From contig DASZIO010000059.1 in NCBI GenBank assembly GCA_035949055.1, forward strand, positions 1-64,000: DNA of 64,000 nt. Reading direction: 5' to 3'. This stretch comes from Bog-756 sp035949055 (GTDB lineage Bacteria; Actinomycetota; Acidimicrobiia; Acidimicrobiales; RAAP-2). The notes beneath the pieces were generated by a model. That model had not been told where the DNA came from. It saw nothing but the letters and a program-made list of their open reading frames with translations, and ran no database searches. A program made the position numbers and the translations under genes. Shown piece by piece: positions 17,869 to 27,445 of this stretch. The first letter of the stretch is position 1. Every line of letters begins with the position of its first letter.

Positions 17869-18810
17869 TCAGCGGTCCACGTAGCGGTGGGCCAGGTTGG
17901 CGAGAATGTGCTCGCACTCCGCGGCACAGCCGGCGATGATCTCGCCGACTGGCCGGCTGACCGAGATGCGCCCTGCCACCTGGCCGCCGAGCGCGATTCC
18001 GGCGTCGAGGTCGCCGCCGAAGTACACATCCCTGACACTCCCGAATTCGGCCATCGCATTGCGGCCATGGTCGAACTCGAGGCTTTCGGAGTGGGCTGTC
18101 CTCAGCGCCCGAAGTCCGGGGGAGGTGTGGCTGTTGAGGAAGACCGTGCCGGTCTCGTCGGCGTCGATGATCGCCTGCTTCCAGTTGGCGTGCACCGGCG
18201 ACTCGGTGGAGGACACCATGGCGGTCCCCATCTGCACCCCTTCGGCGCCCAGCGCCAGTGCGGCGGCCATGGTGCGGCCGTCGAGAAAGCCGCCGGCGGC
18301 GATCACCGGGAGGTCGAAGGAGGCCGTCACCGCGGGAAGCAGCACCATGGTCGACACCGGCCGCGGGTTCTTGAATCCGCCGCCCTCGCCTCCTTCGACG
18401 ATGAGCCCGTCCACGCCGGCCCTCACCGCCTTCTCGGCCGCTCGCACCGTGGGCACCACGTGGAACACGGTGAGGCCGGCGTCCTTCAACGGGGCCGTGT
18501 ACCGGGTGGGGCTCCCGGCCGAGGTGGTGACGAACCTGACCCCCTGAGCGATCACGAAGTCCACGATCTCGGTCGGATCCGACACGAACGCCTGGGCGAT
18601 ATTGACCCCGAACGGCCGGTCGGTGAGCTCCTTCATCAAGGCGATCTCGCGGCGCACCGCATCGAGTTCGCCCGACGAGGTCTCGATGATGCCCATCGCG
18701 CCTGCGTTGGACACGGCGGAGGCCAGTGCGGACCGTGCGATCCACCCCATGGGGGCCTGGACGATCGGTATCTCGATCCTCAACAGCTCGGTCACCCGGT
18801 TGGCCAGCAC
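17869..18810 (-). CDS. Nitronate monooxygenase / FMN-dependent NPD-like oxidoreductase
   Basis: A 313-residue TIM-barrel flavoprotein. IPIVQAPMGWIARSALASAVSNAGAMGII is the family N-terminus. VRFVTTSAGSP, GLIVEGGEGGGF, LPVIAAGGFLDGRTMAAALALGAEGVQMGTAMVSSTES follow, the latter holding the FMN phosphate site. The family includes 2-nitropropane dioxygenases and enoyl-ACP reductase II; the GxxGG and GTA(M)xxxxES blocks fit the nitronate monooxygenase side. Start is a GTG at 18810. It is the first gene of a pair with the methyltransferase. Confidence 0.85.
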   Translation of the reverse strand: MLANRVTELLRIEIPIVQAPMGWIARSALASAVSNAGAMGIIETSSGELDAVRREIALMKELTDRPFGVNIAQAFVSDPTEIVDFVIAQGVRFVTTSAGSPTRYTAPLKDAGLTVFHVVPTVRAAEKAVRAGVDGLIVEGGEGGGFKNPRPVSTMVLLPAVTASFDLPVIAAGGFLDGRTMAAALALGAEGVQMGTAMVSSTESPVHANWKQAIIDADETGTVFLNSHTSPGLRALRTAHSESLEFDHGRNAMAEFGSVRDVYFGGDLDAGIALGGQVAGRISVSRPVGEIIAGCAAECEHILANLAHRYVDR

Positions 18811-18832
18811 GGGGCAATCTTGGCATGGCGGA

Positions 18833-19165
18833 TCAACGGCCGGTCGAGCCGTGCAACAACTCGGGGGTGATGTCCAAGTGCCCGACGTGCCGGGCGCTCT
18901 CCTCGATCAGACGCACCACCCCGCGGAGGGTGGTGGGGCGGTCGGCGCGGCTCGGGGCGATGTCGAAGGTGGTGGCGCGGTCGATGACCGCGTCAGCCGC
19001 GGCCTGTCTCCGCTCCTAGCCGGCCATCACGTCTGGGCGGGACCATGCGTCGGGAAGGTCGAACATGTGCTGCCGCCACGACATGTCCATCGTCTCCCCG
19101 GCGAGGACCGCCCGCGCCCACAGCACTTCGGCGTAGCCGAAGTGGGTGACGATCTGGTCCGAGCC
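18833..19165 (-). pseudogene. DinB/DUF664-like (mycothiol-dependent type) gene remnant with an internal stop
   Basis: One minus frame reads GSDQIVTHFGYAEVLWARAV, then a segment ending in RPDVMAG, a TAG stop at 19018-19016, and continues in the same frame with ERRQAAADAVIDRATTF and RGVVRLIEESARHVGHLDIT before a TGA at 18833. The end, with EESARHVGHLDI, closely matches the conserved C-terminal helix of DinB-fold proteins (EETARHxGHxDI). No start codon or N-terminal third is found upstream before the ftsH stop (19256), so it looks 5'-truncated and carries a nonsense mutation. A DinB assignment rests on pattern only. Confidence 0.5.
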
Positions 19166-19255
19166 AGTTGGCCGACGCAGCGGGCGTCGACTCGTCCGGC
19201 CCGGGCACCCGCCGGATGTCCACGAAGCGATCAGTGCCGCGCCGGGCGCGGCCCC

Positions 19256-21541
19256 CTAGCGAGAGGTCGGGGGTGGTGGCGGGGGCGGCCAGGGGGCCTG
19301 CTTCGGCCAGTGGCCTGGTGCCGGTGGGGGCGGCATGGGGGAGGTTTGGGGCCGGACACCGCCCGGCGGGGGCGGTGGGAGCCAGGGAGCCGGAGCGGCC
19401 GGTCCGTCGGGTACGGTCTCCGGCCCCTGCTCGACGTTCGTGTCGCTGGCCTGTACCGCATTTCCCACGCTGTTGTCGACCGGGGCCTCTCCGTCGGGCG
19501 CGGGGACGTCGCTTCCGGTCGAGCCCGTCGCGGCGCGAGCCGCGCCGTTGCCACCGACCGACTCGTCGTCCCCGTCGGGCGGACCGTCGGCGTCCCCGGT
19601 ACCCGTGGGACCGTGCTGCGCGGCGACGAAGATGGGAGGCACGCTCTTCACCCCGTGCTCGTGCACGGGGCGCCCGTAGGCCGTGTCCACCAACCGGCCG
19701 ACCGTCTCGCCGTCGATCGTCTCCTCGTCGAGGAGGGCACGGGCCACGGCGTCGAGTCCGCCGCGGTGCCGGGCCAGCACCTCGAGGGCCCGCTCTTCCT
19801 GGGCCCGGAGGATGATCTCGACCTCGTCGTCGATGATTTGGCTGGTGTGCTCCGAGTAGTCCCTGGTGTGCATGAGATCCTCGCCCAGGAAGACCTGGCC
19901 CTGCGACCCCCAGGCCATGGGGCCGATCTTGTCGCTCATCCCCCACTCACGGACCATCTTGCGGGCCAGCTCGGTGTTGCCCACCAGATCGTTGTTGGCC
20001 CCGGTGGACAGGTCCCCGTAGACGAGCAGTTCGGCGGCCCGGCCGCCCATGCGCACGGCCAGGGCGTCCTCGATCTGCTGGCGTGGATGGATATGCCGCT
20101 CCTCCATGGGGAGCTGCATGGTGACACCGAGGGCCATGCCCGTGGGCAGGATTGTCACCTTGTGCACGGGATCGGCGTCGGGCAACACGTAGGCCAGCAC
20201 GGCGTGGCCGCCCTCGTGGAAGGCCACCCGTTCCTTCTCCTCGCCCGACAGGACGAGGCTCTCGCGCCGCTGACCCATCAACACCCGGTCCCGTGATGCT
20301 TCGAAGTCGACGTTCTGGATCACCTTCGACCCGCGCCGCACGGCGTGGAGGGCCGCTTCGTTGACCAGGTTGGCCAGGTCTGCACCGCTCATCCCCGGCG
20401 TGCCGCGCGCCACGGTGCCGAGGTCGACGCTGGGGTCGACGCGCTTGTCCTTGCAGTGCACCTGGAGAATGGGGAGCCGCTCCTCGAGGTCGGGGAGGGG
20501 GACGACGATCTGGCGGTCGAAGCGGCCCGGCCGCAAGATGGCTGCGTCGAGGATGTCCGGACGGTTGGTCGCCGCCATCACCACGATGCCCTCAGTGGGG
20601 TCGAACCCGTCCATTTCCGAGAGCATCTGGTTGAGGGTCTGCTCGCGCTCGTCGTGGCCACCCCCGAGGCCCGCGCCCCGCTTCCGCCCGATCGAGTCGA
20701 TCTCGTCGATGAACACAATGGCCGGAGCCTGCTTGCGGGCGGTGGCGAACAGGTCGCGAACCCGGCTCGCCCCGACCCCGACGAACATCTCCATGAAGTC
20801 GGAGCCGCTGACGGACATGAAGGGCACGCCGGCCTCGCCCGCCACCGCCCGGGCGAGCAGTGTCTTGCCTGTGCCCGGCGGCCCGACGAGGAGGATCCCC
20901 TTCGGGATCCGCGCCCCGATCTCCTTGAAGCGGGCGGGGGTCTTGAGGAAGTCCACCACCTCGCTGATCTCGAGCTTGACCCCGTCGTACCCGGCCACGT
21001 CGTCGAAGGTGGTCGAGGGCCGTTCGGTCGAGTACAGCTTGGCCTTGGACCGCCCGATGGACATGATGCTGCCCATCTGGCCCTGGGCCTTGCGGCTGAT
21101 GTAGTAGAAGATCCCGCCCAGGATGGCGAAGGGGAGGACCCAGGTGAGCAGGATGCTCACGAGGGCGTTGGAGCCCGAGTTGACCAGCTTGTAGTTGGAC
21201 CCGAGGGGCTGGAGCGCATTCAGCTCGGAGTCGGTGATCGGGTTGGGCCCGTTGACGGTGTAGGACCCGCCGCCGTTGAGGTCACCGGTGATCACCCCGT
21301 TGGTCTGGTTGACGGTGGCCGTCTTGATCTGCTTGTCGTGGATCTCGGTGAGGAAGGTGCTGTAGGAGAGGGAGCTCGGGCTGTTCTTGTGGACCAGCCC
21401 CGGGACGATCAGCACGGAGAGTACCGCCACCACGATGACCGCATAGAGCATCATGCGGTTCCTGTTCTGCCCAGGTACCTCTTGGCCCGGCCCGCCTGCG
21501 GGTGGGGGCCCACCGGGGACGTTGGGATTGGGCGGGGTCAC
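19256..21541 (-). CDS. ftsH: ATP-dependent zinc metalloprotease FtsH
   Basis: A 761-residue membrane protease that degrades misfolded and regulatory membrane proteins. Helices lie near residues 30-50 and 126-148. Walker A GPPGTGKT is at 220-227, Walker B FIDEID at 277-282, the second region of homology ATNRPDILDAAILRPGRFDR at about 324-343, and the zinc site HEGGH at 442-446 (usually HEAGH). The last 120 residues are an acidic then Pro-rich tail (APWLPPPPPGG) not found in most homologues. The start is a GTG at 21541 with TAGCAT 6 bases upstream. It is divergent from the CPBP protease gene. Confidence 0.96.
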   Translation of the reverse strand: MTPPNPNVPGGPPPAGGPGQEVPGQNRNRMMLYAVIVVAVLSVLIVPGLVHKNSPSSLSYSTFLTEIHDKQIKTATVNQTNGVITGDLNGGGSYTVNGPNPITDSELNALQPLGSNYKLVNSGSNALVSILLTWVLPFAILGGIFYYISRKAQGQMGSIMSIGRSKAKLYSTERPSTTFDDVAGYDGVKLEISEVVDFLKTPARFKEIGARIPKGILLVGPPGTGKTLLARAVAGEAGVPFMSVSGSDFMEMFVGVGASRVRDLFATARKQAPAIVFIDEIDSIGRKRGAGLGGGHDEREQTLNQMLSEMDGFDPTEGIVVMAATNRPDILDAAILRPGRFDRQIVVPLPDLEERLPILQVHCKDKRVDPSVDLGTVARGTPGMSGADLANLVNEAALHAVRRGSKVIQNVDFEASRDRVLMGQRRESLVLSGEEKERVAFHEGGHAVLAYVLPDADPVHKVTILPTGMALGVTMQLPMEERHIHPRQQIEDALAVRMGGRAAELLVYGDLSTGANNDLVGNTELARKMVREWGMSDKIGPMAWGSQGQVFLGEDLMHTRDYSEHTSQIIDDEVEIILRAQEERALEVLARHRGGLDAVARALLDEETIDGETVGRLVDTAYGRPVHEHGVKSVPPIFVAAQHGPTGTGDADGPPDGDDESVGGNGAARAATGSTGSDVPAPDGEAPVDNSVGNAVQASDTNVEQGPETVPDGPAAPAPWLPPPPPGGVRPQTSPMPPPPAPGHWPKQAPWPPPPPPPTSR

Positions 21542-21547
21542 CCCATC

Positions 21548-21553
21548 ATGCTA
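21548..21553 (-). promoter_or_regulatory. Candidate -10 hexamer TAGCAT directly ahead of ftsH
   Basis: On the minus strand TAGCAT is followed by 6 bases and then the ftsH GTG. No Shine-Dalgarno fits, so a leaderless transcript is the simplest reading. Confidence 0.4.
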
Positions 21554-21640
21554 TTCGCACGGGGGTCAGCTTGACGCGTCGCCTCCCTCTACCACCAGGC
21601 CCGCCGCCAGAAGCGGGGATTCCATCGGTATCGTAGGGGG

Positions 21641-22735
21641 GTGATCGAGCGGTCCGAACCGGGAGCGGACGCGGCGGCGTCGACCGACGGTCTGCCGGGC
21701 GCCCCGCCTGTACCCCCCCGGGGGGCTCCGCCCCTGGTGGAGCCGGTCTGGGCGCCCCCGCCGCCCGGATGGCCGCCGAGGACGCCGGCGCCACCATGGG
21801 CCGCGCCGCCCGCGGGCCCGACGGCGCCCGGCCGGCCCCTGCCGGCCACCCCAGCTCCAGTGCCTCCGGCCACCCCGCCTCCAGCGCCTCCGGCCGCCCC
21901 GGCCGGCCCCGTGGTCGGCGGCCCGGGCATCGAGCTGCCCCTCAACCGCCAGCTGGACGCCGGGGCCGCCCCCGACAGCCGCGGGGCGGCGTGGGTGTGG
22001 CTGCTGTTCGCCGCCATGGGGTTCGTCGGTGGTCAGATCATCGCGGCCGTCTTCGTGGCGATCAGCGCGGCCGCGGCGGGGAAGCTCAACTCGCTCTCCC
22101 AGATCACCCGGCTCAGCGAACCCCCCACCTGGTACGTCGTGTCGACGCTGCTCGGTCTGTGGGCCGGGTTCCTCGGGGCGGCCTGGCTCGCCGCCGGGGT
22201 CAGGGGCACCAAGAGCCTGTCGCGAGATCTCGGGCTCCGCTTCCGTTGGATCGACCTCGTCGGCGTGCCCATCGGGGTGGGCGGTCAGATCCTCGTGGCC
22301 CTCATGTACATCCCGATCGCCGAGCACGTGCACGACTTCAACCAGCGGTTCAACGCCCCCTCACAGCGGCTGACCGGAGGTTCGCACGGCGCGGGATTCG
22401 CCGTCATCGCGGTGTTGACGGTGGTCGGGGCCCCATTCTTCGAGGAGCTGTTCTTCCGAGGCGTCCTGCTCCGCTCGTTGGCCCGGTTGTTCGGCAACGT
22501 GGCCGGGTTCGTGGGGCCCGCCCTGGCCATCGTCGTCACCGGCGTGCTCTTCGGCCTGGCCCACGCCGAATCCCTCCAGCTGTTGGGCCTGGCCGTCTTC
22601 GGGATCATCCTCTCGCTCGTCTCCTACCTGACCGGACGCCTCGGCATGAACATGGTGGCTCACGCCACCTTCAACCTGATGGCCGTGGCCGCGGCCGTGG
22701 TGGCCCCCCTCGCCATCGGAGGGATACCCATCTGA
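21641..22735 (+). CDS. CPBP-family intramembrane metalloprotease with Pro-rich N-terminus
   Basis: A 364-residue protein. Residues 1-95 are extremely Pro/Ala-rich and cytoplasmic-like. From about residue 115 several membrane helices follow. The active-site motifs of the CAAX/bacteriocin-processing protease family are complete: FFEELFFRGVLL (EExxxR), then LFGLAHAE (FxxxH), and HATFN. The family cleaves or matures membrane proteins; the substrate is unknown. GTG at 21641 follows TATCGT by 5 bases, compatible with leaderless initiation. The next gene starts one base after the stop. Confidence 0.88.
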   Translation: MIERSEPGADAAASTDGLPGAPPVPPRGAPPLVEPVWAPPPPGWPPRTPAPPWAAPPAGPTAPGRPLPATPAPVPPATPPPAPPAAPAGPVVGGPGIELPLNRQLDAGAAPDSRGAAWVWLLFAAMGFVGGQIIAAVFVAISAAAAGKLNSLSQITRLSEPPTWYVVSTLLGLWAGFLGAAWLAAGVRGTKSLSRDLGLRFRWIDLVGVPIGVGGQILVALMYIPIAEHVHDFNQRFNAPSQRLTGGSHGAGFAVIAVLTVVGAPFFEELFFRGVLLRSLARLFGNVAGFVGPALAIVVTGVLFGLAHAESLQLLGLAVFGIILSLVSYLTGRLGMNMVAHATFNLMAVAAAVVAPLAIGGIPI

Positions 22736-22736
22736 G

Positions 22737-25208
22737 ATGACCGCGCCCGTCGACGTGGTGCCGGTCGAGCGGCAACCCGACCTGTCCCCTCCACCGGTGC
22801 CCGTGGAACCGAGCCTCCTCCAGCGGCTGACCCGGAGGTCGGCGTGGCCGGGCTGGTCGAACGCGGTGGTGGTGGTCGGGGTGATGCTGGTCGCGCTCAG
22901 CCAGCTCCATCCGTCGTTGCTGGTGGCCAACACCACCACGGCCGGGGGCGACACCGGCGGGCACGTCATGCTCCCCGCCTTCCTCAAGTCGCACCTCCTG
23001 ACCCACGGACAGGTCACCGGCTGGGACCCGGACTGGTACGACGGGTTCCCCCTCTACACCTTCTACTTCCCGTTGCCCGGCCTCATCACCGTGCTGTTCA
23101 ACGCCGTCGTCTCCTACGACGTGGCCTTCAAGCTGGTCACGGTGCTCGGAACCCTGCTCCTGCCGCTGTGCGCCTGGGCGTTCGGCCGGCTGGCCGGCCT
23201 GCGCGACCCCGGCCCGGCCTGCCTGGCCGCGGCCACGCTGCCGTTCCTCTTCGAGCCGAGCTTCTCGATCTACGGGGGCAACCTCCTGTCCACCCTGGCC
23301 GGCGAGTTCTCGTTCTCTCTCAGCCTGTCGCTGGCCCTCTTGTTCCTCGGCGTGTTCGCCCTCGGCCTTCGCACCGGGCGGCACCGGGCGTTGGCCGCCG
23401 TGCTGTTCGCCGGCACCCTGCTCTGCCACCTCCTCCCGGCGCTGTTCGCCGCGGCCGGCGCCGTCGTGCTCGTACTCCTCGACGCCGACCTGATGCGCGG
23501 GCTGCGCCGCGGGCTGCCCGGCCGCCTGGCCCGGCGCCGCTGGGCCCGGCGCCTGGTCTGGGCGGTGGTCGCCGGTGCTCTGGGCGTCGGGCTCACCGCC
23601 TGGTGGCTGGTCCCGTTCGTGACCGGCCAGGCGTACAGCACCAACATGGGCTGGACCAACGTCGAGGGCTTCCCCCACCTCCTCTTCCCCGGATCGTCGC
23701 GCTGGGTGCTGGCCGCCAGTCTGCTCGGGCTGGTGGCCATGGTCGTCCGGCGCAACCGGGTGGCGTTGTTGATCGCCATCCTCGGGGGGATCGCCGCCGC
23801 CGTGGTCTGCCTCGACCCGCAGGGCAAGTTGTACAACGTCCGCTTCCTGCCCATGTGGTTCCTGTGTCTCTACCTGATGGCGGGGTACGCGCTGGCCGAG
23901 ACCATCTCCGCGCTGGCCCGGTGGAACCGGCGGCGTCGTCTGGCCCGGTGGGTCCCGGTCATCCGGGAGCGGCTCAGCCTGGTGGCGCGGGCGCCGTGGC
24001 GTCCTGGTACGCGCATCAGCCGGTTCCGCCGGCCGACGCCCGGGCCCAACGCGCCCGGGTCGGTGGGCGGCCCGCTGATCGCACTGGCCGCCGCCTGCCT
24101 CGTGGTGGTGCCCCCGCTGGTCCTGCCGGCCTCGGCCCTCGGCCGGGTGGGGGTCACCGTGGGCGCAGACCAGCCGAGCGCCTGGGCCGCCTGGACCTCC
24201 TCGGGCGATGAGCGCAAGCCCGATTCCGCCGAGTACCACGCCGTGAACGAGATGATGACCAAGGTGGGCGCCGAGCGGGGGTGCGGGCGCGCCATGTGGG
24301 AGTACGACCCCTCGCTCAACCGGTTCGGGACCACCATGTCACTCATGCTGCTGCCGTACTGGACGAACGGATGCGTCGACTCGATGGAGGGCCTCCTGTT
24401 CGAGTCGTCGTCGACCACGCCGTTCCACTTCCTGAACCAGAACGAGCTGTCGGTGACCCCGTCGGACGCGGTGGCGGGCCTTCCCTACGGCGGGCTGAAC
24501 GTGCCGCTCGGGATCGAGCATCTCCAGCAGCTCGGCGTGCGGTACTTCCTGGCCTCGTCCAACACCGTGGAGCAGGCGGCGTCGGCCGACCCATCGGTCA
24601 CCGAGGTGGCCTCCACCGGGCCGTGGAGCACCTCCTACAACGGCGAGACGCTGAACACCACCTGGAAGGTCTACGAGATCAAGGGCTCGGCGCTGGTGCA
24701 GCCCCTGGCCGATCAGCCGGTGGTGTGGCACGGCATCGGGCCCGGACAGACGAGCTGGCTCGCTCCCGCGGTGAGCTGGTACGACAATCCGTCGCGGTGG
24801 GCCGTGGTGCCGGTGGCCGGTGGCCCGGCCGGCTGGGCCCGGGTGCCTGTCGGTGACAAGCAGCCGACCGCGGTGCCGGTGGCGACCACCGCCGTCTCCA
24901 GCGTGACCCAGACCGACGGCTCGGTCAGCTTCCACGTGGACAGGGTCGGTACCCCGGTGGAGATCAAGGTGTCCTACTTCCCCAACTGGCAAGCCACCGG
25001 AGCGCAGGGCCCGTGGCGGGCGGCGCCCAACCTGATGGTGGTGGTACCGACCAGCCACCAGGTGACCCTGCACTACGCCAGCTCGTCGGGCGACAAGGTG
25101 GGCGAGCTCGTCACGCTCGTCTCACTCCTCGTCGCGGCGGCCCTGGCCCTCGGCGAGCGCCGGGCCAAGAGGGCGCGGTCGGCCCGGGCCGCCCGCGTCG
25201 ATCCCTGA
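22737..25208 (+). CDS. Large multi-pass membrane protein, 6-pyruvoyl-tetrahydropterin-synthase-related / GT-C-like
   Basis: An 823-residue membrane protein. After about 40 cytoplasmic residues comes a first helix, then an outside loop GGDTGGHVMLPAFLKSHLLTHG and WDPDWYDGFPLYTFYFPLP. Such acidic-loop motifs occur in GT-C polyprenyl-phosphate-sugar transferases and in the membrane family annotated as 6-pyruvoyl-tetrahydropterin synthase-related. About ten further helices run to residue 470, then a soluble outside domain of 300 residues and a C-terminal helix. It is likely to act on cell-surface glycans. It is one base downstream of the CPBP protease, so co-expressed with it. Confidence 0.75.
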   Translation: MTAPVDVVPVERQPDLSPPPVPVEPSLLQRLTRRSAWPGWSNAVVVVGVMLVALSQLHPSLLVANTTTAGGDTGGHVMLPAFLKSHLLTHGQVTGWDPDWYDGFPLYTFYFPLPGLITVLFNAVVSYDVAFKLVTVLGTLLLPLCAWAFGRLAGLRDPGPACLAAATLPFLFEPSFSIYGGNLLSTLAGEFSFSLSLSLALLFLGVFALGLRTGRHRALAAVLFAGTLLCHLLPALFAAAGAVVLVLLDADLMRGLRRGLPGRLARRRWARRLVWAVVAGALGVGLTAWWLVPFVTGQAYSTNMGWTNVEGFPHLLFPGSSRWVLAASLLGLVAMVVRRNRVALLIAILGGIAAAVVCLDPQGKLYNVRFLPMWFLCLYLMAGYALAETISALARWNRRRRLARWVPVIRERLSLVARAPWRPGTRISRFRRPTPGPNAPGSVGGPLIALAAACLVVVPPLVLPASALGRVGVTVGADQPSAWAAWTSSGDERKPDSAEYHAVNEMMTKVGAERGCGRAMWEYDPSLNRFGTTMSLMLLPYWTNGCVDSMEGLLFESSSTTPFHFLNQNELSVTPSDAVAGLPYGGLNVPLGIEHLQQLGVRYFLASSNTVEQAASADPSVTEVASTGPWSTSYNGETLNTTWKVYEIKGSALVQPLADQPVVWHGIGPGQTSWLAPAVSWYDNPSRWAVVPVAGGPAGWARVPVGDKQPTAVPVATTAVSSVTQTDGSVSFHVDRVGTPVEIKVSYFPNWQATGAQGPWRAAPNLMVVVPTSHQVTLHYASSSGDKVGELVTLVSLLVAAALALGERRAKRARSARAARVDP

Positions 25209-25220
25209 GCGGGGGAAGGG

Positions 25221-25847
25221 GTGCGCGGCAGCTTCGGGATGTTCCCGCTGTCCGCCGTGCTGTTCCCGGGCGGCGCCTTGTCCCTGCACGTGTTCGAGCC
25301 GCGCTACCGCTGCCTGCTGGCCGACTGCTTGGCCGGGGCTGGGGAGTTCGGCGTGGTCCTCATCGACCGCGGCTCGGAGGTCGGCGGGGGCGACCACCGG
25401 GTCGGTGTCGGCACCGTGGCGCAGATCACCCAGGTGCTGGGCATCGAGGGCGGCCGTTCGGTGGTCATGGCTCGCGGCAGCCGGCGCATCGGGGTGGAGC
25501 GCTGGCTGCCCGACGACCCCTACCCGCAGGCGGTCGTGGTGGACCTGCCGACCGAGGTGGGACCGGCTGACGGCCCGGCCATCGCGGCGGCCGATGCCGC
25601 GGTGTCCCAGCTCCGCTCGCTCCTGTCCGAGCTGGCCGACGTTCCGGCTCTGCCCTTCGACCTCGGCCTCCCCGGCACCGACGAGGAGATCGGCTGGGCC
25701 CTGTGCGAGCTCGCCCCGCTCGGGCCGATGGACCGCCAGGCGCTGTTGGCCGCACCCCGTCTGTCGGCCCGCATGGACCTACTGGCCGAGCTGTGCCGCG
25801 CCGCGGCCGGTGACGTGGTGAGCATGCTCTCGGATGACGGCGGCTGA
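25221..25847 (+). CDS. Lon N-terminal-domain (LON substrate-binding) protein
   Basis: A 208-residue stand-alone LON-N domain. MFPLSAVLFPGGALSLHVFEPRYRCLLADCL matches the domain start, and later EFGVVLIDRGSEVGGGD, VGTVAQITQV and GSRRIGVERWLP follow the family order. It lacks the ATPase and protease parts of Lon. Stand-alone copies are common in actinobacteria and may act as substrate or ligand adaptors; no reaction is known. It starts with GTG 12 bases after the membrane protein gene, preceded by GAAGG. Confidence 0.85.
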   Translation: MRGSFGMFPLSAVLFPGGALSLHVFEPRYRCLLADCLAGAGEFGVVLIDRGSEVGGGDHRVGVGTVAQITQVLGIEGGRSVVMARGSRRIGVERWLPDDPYPQAVVVDLPTEVGPADGPAIAAADAAVSQLRSLLSELADVPALPFDLGLPGTDEEIGWALCELAPLGPMDRQALLAAPRLSARMDLLAELCRAAAGDVVSMLSDDGG

Positions 25848-25968
25848 GCGACCGGCCCGGCGCCATCCATCGTTTCCGCCCTTGGCATCGCGGCCCCGGC
25901 GGCGGAAGTGCCCGGCTGAAGGGACTCGTCGACCCGGGTCGCCCCGGGGGGCGGGCGGGCGCCCTGAG

Positions 25969-25974
25969 TAGGAT
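25969..25974 (+). promoter_or_regulatory. Candidate -10 hexamer TAGGAT ahead of manB
   Basis: TAGGAT ends 9 bases before the ATG at 25984. No Shine-Dalgarno lies between, so the mRNA is probably leaderless or nearly so. The 136-base gap before manB holds nothing else I recognise. Confidence 0.45.
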
Positions 25975-25983
25975 GGCTCGGCC

Positions 25984-27375
25984 ATGACCAGCCTCTCCGA
26001 CGTGTTCAAGGCCTACGACATCAGGGGAGTCGTCCCGGACCAGCTCAACACGGCCCAGTTCCGGGCCATCGGGATGGCCGTGGCCCGCTTCACCGGCGAC
26101 CCCAGGCTGTTGGTGGCCCGAGACATGCGCGAGTCGGGCGTTCCGCTCTCGCAGGCGTTCGCCGACGGCGCCCGCTCGGAGGGAGTTTCGGTGGTCGACC
26201 TCGGTCTCGCCTCCACCGACCTCCTGTACTTCGCGGCCGGCAGCCTCGATGCCCCGGGGGCCATGTTCACCGCCTCCCACAACCCGGCCCGCTACAACGG
26301 GCTCAAGCTGTGTCGGTCGGGCGCCCGTCCGATCGGGCGCGACACCGGGCTGGAGGAGATCCAACGCACGGCGGAAGCGCTCCTGGACGGCTGGGGCCGG
26401 GATGGTCCGCCCGCCCTCGATCCGGGGCGGCTCGCGCCGCTCGAGGAGCGTTCGGTCCTCGATGCGTATGCTGACCACGTTCGGTCGTTCGTCGACGTCG
26501 GCTCGCTCCGGCGCCTGCGGGTCGTGGCCGACACGGCTAACGGCATGGGGGGGCTGGTCGTCCCCAAGGTCTTCGAGGGCCTCCCCTTCGATGTCGAGAT
26601 CCTCTTCCCCGAGCTCGACGGGACCTTCCCCAACCACCCGGCCGATCCCATCCAACCCGAGAACCTGGTGGCCCTCAAGCAGGCGGTGGTCGACTCGTCG
26701 GCCGATGTCGGCCTGGCCTTCGACGGCGACGCCGACCGGGTCTTCCTTGTCGACGAACGGGCCCGACCGGTCTCCGGCTCGCTCACCACCGCCCTGGTGG
26801 CCTCGTCGATGCTCGACAAGCATCCTGGCGCCACCATCCTCTACAACTGCATCTGCTCGCGAGTGGTCCCCGAGGTCATCGCCGAGAAGGGTGGCACGGG
26901 GATCCGCACCAAGGTGGGCCACAGCTTCATCAAGCAGGTCATGGCCGACACCGGCGCGGTCTTCGGCGGTGAGCACTCGGGCCACTACTACTTCCGCGAC
27001 AACTACCGAGCCGATTCCGGGATCATCGCCGCCATGGTGGTCCTCGAACTGCTCAGCACGTCGGGAAGGACCCTCTCCGAGCTCCTCCGGCCGTTCGAGC
27101 GCTATGCGGACTCGGGGGAGATCAACACAGCGGTCGACGATCCGGCCCGTGCCGTCGAGCTCATGGCGGAGGAGGTCGAGCGGGCGGCGGGGGCGCTCGG
27201 TTCAGCCGACCGCCTCGACGGTCTCACCGTCGACCGGGGCGACTGGTGGTACAACCTCCGCCCGTCGAACACCGAGCCCTTGCTGAGACTCAACGTTGAA
27301 GCCCCCGACGAGGCCGCCTGTGCCGCCCACGTCGCCGAGATCGAGGCTGAGATCAGGCGGTTGCTCGGGTCGTGA
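25984..27375 (+). CDS. manB: Phosphomannomutase / phosphoglucomutase
   Basis: A 463-residue alpha-D-phosphohexomutase that interconverts mannose-6-P and mannose-1-P. The four domain signatures are all present: FKAYDIRG at the start, MFTASHNPARYNG with the phosphoserine, LAFDGDADRVFLVDE for Mg2+ binding, and GEHSGHYYFRD plus RPSNTEPLLRLNVEA for sugar and phosphate recognition. It supplies sugar-1-phosphates to the pyrophosphorylases at 3102 and 36514. It is followed by a Trm112-like gene and a sugar-phosphate isomerase, the usual actinobacterial order. Confidence 0.93.
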   Translation: MTSLSDVFKAYDIRGVVPDQLNTAQFRAIGMAVARFTGDPRLLVARDMRESGVPLSQAFADGARSEGVSVVDLGLASTDLLYFAAGSLDAPGAMFTASHNPARYNGLKLCRSGARPIGRDTGLEEIQRTAEALLDGWGRDGPPALDPGRLAPLEERSVLDAYADHVRSFVDVGSLRRLRVVADTANGMGGLVVPKVFEGLPFDVEILFPELDGTFPNHPADPIQPENLVALKQAVVDSSADVGLAFDGDADRVFLVDERARPVSGSLTTALVASSMLDKHPGATILYNCICSRVVPEVIAEKGGTGIRTKVGHSFIKQVMADTGAVFGGEHSGHYYFRDNYRADSGIIAAMVVLELLSTSGRTLSELLRPFERYADSGEINTAVDDPARAVELMAEEVERAAGALGSADRLDGLTVDRGDWWYNLRPSNTEPLLRLNVEAPDEAACAAHVAEIEAEIRRLLGS

Positions 27376-27445
27376 GCGAGGTGCAACCGGCACGGGCCGA
27401 GCCATCCGGCTGGTCCGCGGCCGACGGACGAGGGAGGATGGCAGC

